64,000 nt of DNA. It comes from Azospirillum lipoferum 4B. GTDB lineage: Bacteria > Pseudomonadota > Alphaproteobacteria > Azospirillales > Azospirillaceae. The position numbers and the translations under genes are program-made. The DNA is taken from positions 186,001-250,000 of the forward strand of contig NC_016587.1 in the NCBI RefSeq assembly GCF_000283655.1, written 5' to 3'. Shown here piece after piece: positions 55,850 to 64,000 of the stretch (the stretch's first letter is position 1; each line of letters opens with the position of its first letter). The notes beneath the pieces are model-generated. The model did no database searches. It saw only the letters and a program-made list of their open reading frames with translations, and had not been told where the DNA came from.

Positions 55850-58800
55850 GCCGCGATCTCCCGGAGGCGCCGCAGCTCCTCGGCCAAATCCTCCGCGGTG
55901 GAGTTGCGGCGGGGATGCCACAGGCCGCGGTCGAGCGCCTCGCTCATGCGCGCCAGAATGTGCCGGGCGGCGGCAGGATTGGCATGCGACAGGAAGTCCC
56001 ACACCTCCGCATCCTCGACGTACGCGTCATACAGCTGGTCGAAATGGGCGGGACGTACGGCGTCGGTGGTGGCGGCGAAGGCGAACAGCGTGTCGACGCC
56101 GGCCGCCAGCTCCGCCGCCCCGCGATAGCCGTGGCGCATCATGCCCTGGATCCAGCGCGGGTTGGCCGCCCGGCCGCGCAGGGTGCGGGCGATCTCCTCC
56201 GCCAGGGTGCGGACGGTGAGCTTTTCCGGATCGGCGCTGTCGAGGTGGTAGAGCGCCGGTTCGGACTCCTCCAGCGCCGCCGCGGCGGCGAAACCGCCCT
56301 CGAACTGCATGAAGCCGTCGGTGGACAGCACGTCATGCTCGCGCTGGTCCTGGTGGTGGACCAGGGCGTCGGCCCCACCCACCCGGCGGCGGAACAAGGC
56401 CGGCAGCGGCACGCCCTCCAGCCCGGCGCCATAGGCGTGGCAGCCGCCCTCCAGATAGGCGGCGCCGAAATCGGCCCGCGCGGTCCAGTCGCCGCGCGCG
56501 ATCATGCCGGACAGTGCCGTGCCGTAGATGCCGGGGGCGGCGCCGAAGATGCGGGCGGTTGCCCAGCGGCGGGCGTCCGCCGCGTCGGTGCCGGATGTTG
56601 CGAGGCGCTGTTCCTCGGCCCGCGCGGTGGCGGCGAGCGGGTTGGTGTCGTCGGGCTCGTCCAGCCCGGCGACGGCGCGCACCGCCTGATCGAACAGGGC
56701 GATCTGCTGCGGGAAGACGTCGCGGAACAGGCCGGAGATGCGCAGCGTCACATCCACCCGCGGGCGGCCCAGCACGCCGGCCGGCATGATCTCGTAGCCG
56801 GTGACGCGGCCGGAGCCATTCTCCCAGATCGGGCGGACGCCCAGCAGGGCCAGCGCCTGGGCCAGCTCGTCGCCGCCGGTGCGCATGGCGGGGGTGCCCC
56901 AGCAATCCACCACCAGCCGCTGCGGCCAGTCGCCATGATCCTGGAGATAGCGGGTGATCAGCGCGTCCGCCGCCTGCCAGCCCAGCGTCCAGGCGGTCGG
57001 CGTCGGCACCCCGCGCGGGTCGAGCGCATAGAGGTTGCGGCCGGTCGGCAGGGTGTCCGCCCGCCCGCGCGCCGGCGAGCCGCCGGGACCGGGGCGGACG
57101 AAACGGCCGTCCAGCCCGTCGAGCAGCGCCCGCATCTCCGCCTCGCCGCAGGCGTCGACGGCTGTGGCAACGGTGAGCGGATCGGCGGTGCGGGCGACGG
57201 CGGCGGTCAGGCGGTCGCGGCGCTCGCCGGCCGGGCTGTGGCCGAAGACATGCAGGCCGTCGCGGATCTGCAATTCCTTGATGTCGCAGAGATGGGCGTC
57301 CAGCCGCGACAGGATGGCGTCGGGATCGTCGTCCGGGCGCAGATTGCAGTCGGCGGCGACACCGGATTTCCAGGCAAGGTCGAGGATCGTCTCGCGCAGC
57401 ATGCCCAGCCGCCGCGGGTCGAGTCCGGTCGCCTGCGAATACTCGTCGATGGCGGTTTCCAGCGCGGCGAGTTCGCCATAGAGGCCGGATTCGACGGGCG
57501 GCGGGGTCAGATGGCCGATCAGCACGGCGCCGAGGCGGCGGCGGGCCTGCACCCCCTCGCCCGGATTGTTGACAATGAAGGGATAAAGGGTCGGCAGGGC
57601 GCCGCCGACGATCTCCGGCCAGCAATCGGCCGACAGCGCCACCGCCTTGCCCGGCAGCCATTCCAGCGTGCCATGGGCGCCGATCTGCACCAGCGCGTGG
57701 ATGCCGACGACATGGCGGAGCCACAGGTAAAAGGCGAGATAGCCGTGGCTGGGGGGCGTGTCGGGGTCGTGATGCTGGGCGGTGGTCAGGGGACCGTGGC
57801 CGCGGCTGGGCTGCACCGCAACCACGGCATTGCCGCAGGGCAGGGCGCGGAAGGCGAAAGCGTTCTCGCGGCAGGCGGGATCGGTCTCGGGCTCACCCCA
57901 GGTCACGGCGATGCGGGCGCGCAGCTCCGGCGGGGCGAGGCGCCGGTAGTCGGCCAGCGACAGGGTCGGGGTGGGGGCGGAGGTCAGGGCCGCCATCAGG
58001 TCGGCGCCCCCACCCAAGATGGTGTCCGGGATGGCGGACAGGCCGTAGCCCTCGGCGGACAGGCGGTGAAGCATCGCGATGGTGCTGGCCGGGCTGTCGA
58101 GGCCCACCGCATGGCCGATGCCGCCGCCGGGGCCGGGATAGTCGGACAGGACCAGCGCCAGCCGCCGCTCCGCCCGCGGGGTGCGGGACAGCCGGACCCA
58201 GCTTGCCGCGAGGTCGGCGGTGAAGGCCACCCGGTCGGGGATCGGGCGCAGGACCGGGGCGGCGAATTGCAGGTCGGGGTCGGGCTCTCCCGCCGTCTTG
58301 AAGGCGATGGCGCGGGCGACGATGCGGCCGTCCATCTCCGGCAGCACGACGTTCATGGCGAGGTCGGACGGCGCCAGCCCGCGCGTGGACGCCTGCCAGC
58401 CGGCTTCGGGCGTGGTGGAAAGGATCGCCTGAAGGACCGGGCTGCCGTTGGCTTCCAGCGGCGAGCCGTCGTCGCGGGCGGCGGAGAAAGCGGTGGTGTT
58501 GACGACGACGGCGGCGTTCTGGGCGGTCAGGCTGGCGCGCGTCCAGGCGGCGCAGTCCGGCTCCTTCAGGCTGGCCACGAACAGCGGGCGGGGGGCGAGG
58601 CCGCGGGCGGCCAGCGCGTCGCAGAGCGCGTGGATCGGCGCGAGGTCGCCGGCCAGCAGGTGGGAGCGGTAGAAGACGACCGCGGCGACCGGGGCATTGG
58701 CCGGCACGGGACCGCTCCAGCCGTCATAGGCGCCGAAGCGCGGGACCGGGGCAGGGTCCTCATGGGGCAGGGGCGTGCCGGCCAGCGTCGCGGCGCAGGC

Positions 58801-59262
58801 CAGCAGATGGGCCATGTTGGCCGGGCCGCCCTCGGTGAAATAGCGCCAGAGGCGGTCGGCGGTCTCGGGGGCGACGGTGCCGTAGGCGGTGAGGTTCGGG
58901 TCGGGCTGCGCCTCGCCGGACAGGACGGCCAGCGGGATGCCGCGCTCGCGGCAGAGGGCGGAGAGCCGGTCGAGGCCGTAGCGCCAATAGCCGCTGCCGC
59001 CTAGCAGGCGCAGGACCACCAGCTTCGCCTTGGCGACGATGGCGTCGGCGTAGAGATCCACCGACAGCGGATGGCCGAGCCGGTTGAGGTTGGCGAGGCG
59101 GAGGCTGGGCAGCCGCCCGCGCCCGGCCCGCCACGCGGCGGCGAGCGCGGTCAGGTCGCTGTCGGAGAAGGACAGCATGACGAGGTCGGCCGGCGTCTGC
59201 CCCAGGTCTTCCGCCTGGGGGCCGGCGTCCAGTTCGTCCTGGCGGGCGGCGAGCAGGTGCAT
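55846..59262 (-). CDS. cobN: Aerobic cobaltochelatase subunit CobN
   Basis: A 1138-residue subunit of the ATP-dependent cobaltochelatase (CobN-CobS-CobT) that inserts cobalt into hydrogenobyrinic acid a,c-diamide. It begins MHLLAARQDELDAG and carries family blocks such as YPFIVNNPGEGVQARRRLGA, GIHALVQIGAHGTLEWLPGK, LVVDCWGTPAMRTGGDELAQ and GMMRHGYRGAAELAAGVDTL. It is somewhat shorter than the classic about 1270 residues, mainly at the N-terminal part. cobS and cobT are not in the window. It overlaps cobG (ATGA) and is separated from cobW by repeat R7. Confidence 0.95.
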   Translation of the reverse strand: MHLLAARQDELDAGPQAEDLGQTPADLVMLSFSDSDLTALAAAWRAGRGRLPSLRLANLNRLGHPLSVDLYADAIVAKAKLVVLRLLGGSGYWRYGLDRLSALCRERGIPLAVLSGEAQPDPNLTAYGTVAPETADRLWRYFTEGGPANMAHLLACAATLAGTPLPHEDPAPVPRFGAYDGWSGPVPANAPVAAVVFYRSHLLAGDLAPIHALCDALAARGLAPRPLFVASLKEPDCAAWTRASLTAQNAAVVVNTTAFSAARDDGSPLEANGSPVLQAILSTTPEAGWQASTRGLAPSDLAMNVVLPEMDGRIVARAIAFKTAGEPDPDLQFAAPVLRPIPDRVAFTADLAASWVRLSRTPRAERRLALVLSDYPGPGGGIGHAVGLDSPASTIAMLHRLSAEGYGLSAIPDTILGGGADLMAALTSAPTPTLSLADYRRLAPPELRARIAVTWGEPETDPACRENAFAFRALPCGNAVVAVQPSRGHGPLTTAQHHDPDTPPSHGYLAFYLWLRHVVGIHALVQIGAHGTLEWLPGKAVALSADCWPEIVGGALPTLYPFIVNNPGEGVQARRRLGAVLIGHLTPPPVESGLYGELAALETAIDEYSQATGLDPRRLGMLRETILDLAWKSGVAADCNLRPDDDPDAILSRLDAHLCDIKELQIRDGLHVFGHSPAGERRDRLTAAVARTADPLTVATAVDACGEAEMRALLDGLDGRFVRPGPGGSPARGRADTLPTGRNLYALDPRGVPTPTAWTLGWQAADALITRYLQDHGDWPQRLVVDCWGTPAMRTGGDELAQALALLGVRPIWENGSGRVTGYEIMPAGVLGRPRVDVTLRISGLFRDVFPQQIALFDQAVRAVAGLDEPDDTNPLAATARAEEQRLATSGTDAADARRWATARIFGAAPGIYGTALSGMIARGDWTARADFGAAYLEGGCHAYGAGLEGVPLPALFRRRVGGADALVHHQDQREHDVLSTDGFMQFEGGFAAAAALEESEPALYHLDSADPEKLTVRTLAEEIARTLRGRAANPRWIQGMMRHGYRGAAELAAGVDTLFAFAATTDAVRPAHFDQLYDAYVEDAEVWDFLSHANPAAARHILARMSEALDRGLWHPRRNSTAEDLAEELRRLREIAA

Positions 59263-59287
59263 GGTTCGATGTCCAGGGGCGGCGGTG

Positions 59288-59432
59288 CCCCCTCCCTCCC
59301 GGGCTTACGCCCGGGTCCCTCCCTCCCCCGCTTCGCAGGAGAGGGTGGATTTGCTATGCGGCGGCAGTTCCCTCTCCCACGATCGGACCGGCCTTTGGCC
59401 GGCCGAGGGTGGGGGAGGGTTAGGGAGGGGGC
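59288..59432. repeat. Palindromic GC-rich repeat, copy R7
   Basis: Between cobW and cobN. It opens CCCCCTCCCTCCCGGGCTTA and closes GGGGGAGGGTTAGGGAGGGG. Inner stems are CCCGGGC/GCCCGGG and CGGACCGGCC/GGCCGGCCG. It lies in the middle of the cob operon, so it must be read through or split the transcript. Confidence 0.85.
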
Positions 59433-59454
59433 AAACGCCGCGACACCCTAACCC

Positions 59455-60516
<1,062 letters not shown>

Positions 60517-60529
60517 GGGACGTGGCTCC

Positions 60530-61303
60530 TTAACGCGCGCCGGGCTGGACCCGCAGGGCAGGGCGATGCTCGGCCTCGCCGACCAGACCGCTTATCAGCC
60601 AGCCGCAAGTCGCGCCCAGGATCGCCCAGAACAGGGCGGCGCTGCCGAGCGAGGCGGTGACGAAATGGGCGGCCAGCTCCGGCGGGACGGCGCCCTCGGC
60701 GCTTTCCGGGTGGGGCGCGCCGACCAGATGGGGCAAGGCGGCGGCGATGACGGCGGCGGCGATGACGAGGCGGTTGCGGGCGAAGGCGAGCGCGGCCATG
60801 CCGACGCCGGCCCCGGCTGCGGCGGCCAGCCACCAGAGCTGGCGCAGCTCCAGATCGGCCCCGGCCATGCCCGGCAGTTCCGGCGGCAGGCCGAAGGACG
60901 GCGCCAGCGACACGGCGACGAAACCGCCGGCCCCCCACACCAGCCCGCGCCGCGCATCGACCGGCCGGCCGGCAAGCAGCATCGCGGCCGACAGCAGCAG
61001 CGCATAGGCGACGCCGGTCAGCAGGTTTGAGACGATGGTCAGGCCGATGCGCTGCATCGCCTCGTCCAGCGTGGTGGGCACGCCTTCGCCGACCTCGCGC
61101 ACGGGGCCATGCTGATGCGACTCGGCAGCGGCAGCAGCGCCGGGGGCGGCCACGGCCGGAGCGGGCGGCGGGGTCACCACCTCGTATTTCTCGGCTTCAA
61201 GGATCAGCGGGACGGTCGTCGCCTGCTGAACGACGGAAGCGGCCGTGCCGGAGAGCACGCCCGCGACCAAAGCGGCTGTGAACAGCCGCCGGATCAGGTC
61301 CAT
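60530..61303 (-). CDS. cbtA: Cobalt transporter subunit CbtA
   Basis: A 257-residue membrane protein with about five to six helices. It starts MDLIRRLFTAALVAGVLSGT, has a periplasmic loop with a His motif (ESHQHGPVREVGEG), then GVAYALLLSAAMLLAGRPVD, and ends with GAPHPESAEGAVPPELAAHF before the last helix. These match CbtA, first predicted from riboswitch-linked neighbours. With CbtB it is proposed to import cobalt. It follows cbtB by 9 bp under the same cobalamin riboswitch. Confidence 0.93.
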   Translation of the reverse strand: MDLIRRLFTAALVAGVLSGTAASVVQQATTVPLILEAEKYEVVTPPPAPAVAAPGAAAAAESHQHGPVREVGEGVPTTLDEAMQRIGLTIVSNLLTGVAYALLLSAAMLLAGRPVDARRGLVWGAGGFVAVSLAPSFGLPPELPGMAGADLELRQLWWLAAAAGAGVGMAALAFARNRLVIAAAVIAAALPHLVGAPHPESAEGAVPPELAAHFVTASLGSAALFWAILGATCGWLISGLVGEAEHRPALRVQPGAR

Positions 61304-61312
61304 GACCCTGGC

Positions 61313-61501
61313 TTAGTGGCAGGGAAACGCGAAGGAGTGACGGGCATCGTGAGCCGCGTCGTGGATCTGCTGCGGCTGGGCGAAGCCGACGCCGTACAGC
61401 AGGAAGCTGCCCAGCAGGATCGCGGCGAAGGCGGCGACCGCGGTCTGGGCGGCGCTGCGGGTCGCGGAACCGGCGGCAGTGTGGATCGAACGGGTGGTCA
61501 T
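61313..61501 (-). CDS. cbtB: Cobalt transporter subunit CbtB
   Basis: A 62-residue protein with a single helix (AQTAVAAFAAILLGSFLLYG) and a C-terminal His-rich end, QQIHDAAHDARHSFAFPCH, the hallmark of CbtB and a likely cobalt-binding site. ATG at 61501 has AAGGA upstream. It is the first gene after the cobalamin riboswitch, so cobalt import is shut off when cobalamin is plentiful. Confidence 0.93.
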   Translation of the reverse strand: MTTRSIHTAAGSATRSAAQTAVAAFAAILLGSFLLYGVGFAQPQQIHDAAHDARHSFAFPCH

Positions 61502-61520
61502 GGAACGAAATCCTTGCTGT

Positions 61521-61539
61521 CCCGCCACACCCGGCGGGG
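61521..61539 (-). promoter_or_regulatory. Hairpin next to the cbtB ribosome site (possible riboswitch output)
   Basis: On the minus strand CCCGCC and GGCGGG pair around a 6-nt loop, ending about 5 nt before the AAGGA ribosome site of cbtB and following the aptamer end. It may be part of the switching platform, controlling either translation or termination. Confidence 0.5.
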
Positions 61540-61556
61540 TTGGGAAAGGTCGATTC

Positions 61557-61725
61557 ATCCGCCGGCAGGTTTCCTGGCTCGCGGGTCGTCGCATCGCCGT
61601 CCGCCTTCCCGGCGCAAAGGCCAGTGGCATGATGGACGGGACGCTCGCCGCACACAGTTGCGGGGGCAGCCGCGGCATTGGACCCCGTGCAACGGAGATC
61701 CGCACCGCATTCCCTATTATCCCCG
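61557..61725 (-). promoter_or_regulatory. Cobalamin riboswitch upstream of cbtB
   Basis: Read on the minus strand the conserved B12-riboswitch blocks appear in order: AATAGGGAATGCGGTG, CTGCCCCCGCAACTGTG, GCCACTGGC, CCGGGAAGGCGG, and the B12-box end CGCGAGCCAGGAAACCTGC followed by CGGCGG. Spacing fits an adenosylcobalamin-type aptamer. It controls cbtB-cbtA and probably the rest of the run through cobJ, giving feedback repression by the end product. Confidence 0.96.
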
Positions 61726-62046
61726 TCATCCGTCAGGACGGGCGGGGCACCGTCGGACGGCCACAATCGCAGTGCGGTGCCGATTTGGCAAGTCCGCAAT
61801 ATGGCGTCGGCCACACGGACGATCTTGCGCACCGACATTTTGGATGGTGTCATGTTTGGTGGACAGAGTGTCCGCGATTCCGACACTTTCCGGCGTCATG
61901 ATCCGGCGGGAAGAGAGGGAGGCGGAGGCGAACCCGCGGAGAAACAATGGGTCCGCAGGCCCGGACGAAGCGAACCCAGTCGTGGCACGCTTCGTGCGTA
62001 CAACAAACGGTTAAACGTCCCGCCGCATGGCGGCCCCCGGGCCGGG

Positions 62047-62085
62047 AGCCCGGATATAAGCCCTGGGCACAAGCCCGGATATAAG
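62047..62085 (+). repeat. Direct repeat in the leader of the second liv-type operon
   Basis: AGCCCGGATATAAG occurs at 62047-62060 and again at 62072-62085, 25 bp apart, ending about 28 bp before the first start codon. The spacing of just over two helical turns suggests a regulatory site or an RNA element. Confidence 0.55.
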
Positions 62086-62112
62086 GACGAACGGGAGGAG
62101 AATTCGCGACCG

Positions 62113-62872
62113 ATGAACGCCGCACCGAACGACGACATCATCCTGGAAGCGCGCAACCTGACGAAGGAGTTCAAGGGCTTCGTGGCGGTGAAGGAGGTGA
62201 ACCTGCAGGTGAAGCGGGGCACCATCCACGCGCTGATCGGCCCGAACGGCGCCGGCAAGAGCACGGTGTTCAACCTGCTGACCAAGTTCCTGACGCCGAC
62301 GCGCGGCCAGATCCTCTACAAGGGCCGCGACATCACCCGGACCAAGCCGGCGGACATCGCGCTGATGGGGCTGGTCCGCTCCTTCCAGATCTCGGCCGTC
62401 TTCCCGCATTTGAGCGTGCTGGAGAATGTCCGGGTGGCCTTGCAGCGGCCGCTCGGCACCAGCTTCCATTTCTGGAAGTCCGAATCGACGCTCTACGACC
62501 TGCATGACCGGGCGCTGGAGCTGATCGAGGCGGTGAACCTCACCCCCTGGGCCGGCCACACCGCTGCCGAGCTGCCCTATGGCCGCAAGCGCGCGCTGGA
62601 GATCGCCACCACGCTGGCGCTCGACCCGGAGGTGATGCTGCTGGACGAGCCGCTGGCCGGCATGGGCCATGAGGACATCGAAGGCACCGCGGCGCTGATC
62701 AAGCGCGTCGCCGCCGACCGCACCGTGCTGATGGTGGAGCACAACCTGTCGGTCGTCGCCCACCTGTCGGACACCATCACCGTGCTGCGTCGCGGCGAGA
62801 TCCTGGCGGAGGGACCGTATGAGGTCGTCTCCAAGAACCCGCAGGTGATGGAAGCTTATATGGGGACCGGAC

Positions 62873-62880
<8 letters not shown>
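62113..62880 (+). CDS. livG: Branched-chain amino acid-type ABC transporter ATPase (LivG family)
   Basis: A 255-residue ATPase with Walker A GPNGAGKST, signature AAELPYGRKRALEIATTL, Walker B VMLLDEPLAG and the LivG-type YMGTGHA end. ATG at 62113 has GGAGGAG about 12 bp upstream, slightly long. It is followed by a LivF-type gene overlapping by 8 bp. This second set differs in sequence from the livG at 3531-4430, so it probably serves another substrate such as amides, urea or aromatic acids. The permeases and binding protein are expected beyond the right edge or elsewhere. Confidence 0.9.
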
Positions 62881-63595
<715 letters not shown>

Positions 63596-63745
63596 GGCGG
63601 TCTGGCGGCCGGATGTGGCCGGCGCCACGAGCCTCCTTTCTCCGGCGTTCACAAGCGGAGGGGCGGGCGGTGCCGGCTCATACCTGATTCAAGGTTACCC
63701 GATCGAAGGTGGCGGGTCGGGGAGGGAGGTCGGTTTCGGGAGCCC

Positions 63746-64000
63746 GGCGCCGCCTATCTGCCGGGGTTGATCGGCTTTGTCTCGATCCGCGCCGGCGACG
63801 CGACGCTGATTCAGGCGTTCGAGGCGATCATGATCGTGGGCCTGTCGGCCTGTCTCCTGAAAGTCCGGCCAACCATGGGCTTCGTGTTTCTGTCCTGCGT
63901 CGCCCTTGCCGGTCTGGCGGTAACCCTGGGCGCGTTCGGTCCGCGCGATGGTGCAAGCTCGCCTTTCGGTATCGCGATGGTCTTTCTCGCCACCGCCACC
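63746..64000 (+). CDS. Incomplete membrane-protein frame at the window end
   Basis: An open frame on the plus strand runs off the right edge. Its translation contains hydrophobic stretches typical of membrane helices (AIMIVGLSACLLKV, MGFVFLSCVALAGLAVTLGA, FGIAMVFLATAT). No convincing start is seen: TTG at 63767 and ATG at 63827 are candidates without good ribosome sites, and the frame stays open upstream past 63700 without ATG. It may be the start of a real gene, or a 5'-truncated remnant. No family is recognised. The antisense frame here looks like a shadow. Confidence 0.35.

Noticed and set aside
55915..59004. A 1029-codon open frame on the plus strand opposite cobN
   Set aside because: Same shadow effect; the opposite strand codes CobN with all family motifs.

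Overview
The window reads as a chromosomal or chromid segment of a GC-rich alphaproteobacterium, most likely a Rhodospirillales member close to Azospirillum. This rests on the very high GC at third codon positions, the liv-type amino acid transporters, the SLC5-linked sensor kinase, the argH-lipoprotein-lysA cluster and the aerobic-type cobalamin locus. Nothing here fixes the species. Some 60 protein genes can be supported. I see no rRNA, tRNA, CRISPR array, transposase or replication origin.

Layout. 1-9 kb: the 3' end of glutaryl-CoA dehydrogenase, a chemoreceptor, a five-gene branched-chain amino acid ABC transporter operon read leftwards (livH-livM-livG-livF plus a small membrane protein), and alanine dehydrogenase divergent from an Lrp/AsnC regulator. 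9-22.5 kb: a tautomerase/LysR pair, DNA polymerase IV, a lower-GC two-gene insert (DUF2335-like plus a small protein), a LuxR-type response regulator with an SLC5-type hybrid kinase resembling CrbS/CrbR, several small hypotheticals, a TerB-like protein and a second large hybrid kinase. 22.5-30 kb: a phosphate transporter pair (pap-pit) with a clear Pho box, the translationally coupled argH-lptM-lysA operon, a TlpA-like thioredoxin and a double cyclic-nucleotide-binding protein. 30-32.5 kb: a low-GC gene whose C-terminus looks like a phage MuF-type (PBECR) nuclease domain, then a TetR/aldo-keto reductase operon with a visible operator.

32.5-45 kb is a carbon-acid catabolic region: glycerate 2-kinase, tartronate semialdehyde reductase and hydroxypyruvate isomerase, 2,4-dienoyl-CoA reductase, a GntR-FCD regulator with a Gfo/Idh dehydrogenase, a TerC/YjbE metal exporter with a terminator-bearing leader, and a complete TRAP transporter. 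Two similar AT-rich sites suggest that the GntR protein controls both itself and the TRAP operon. 44.8-61.7 kb is a nearly complete cobalamin locus (bluB, cobB, cobA, cbiD, cobM, cobE, cobL, cobK, cobJ, cobI, cobH, cobG, cobN, cobW, cbtA, cbtB) headed by a cobalamin riboswitch. CbiD stands where an aerobic pathway would normally use CobF. The right end has two further liv-type ATPases and an incomplete membrane-protein frame.

The most unusual feature is a family of GC-rich palindromic repeats, about 110-170 bp long, present at least seven times. Most copies lie in gene gaps, but one sits in frame inside cobG and one supplies the C-terminal tail and stop codon of cbiD. This resembles the protein-invading palindromic elements known from Rickettsia.
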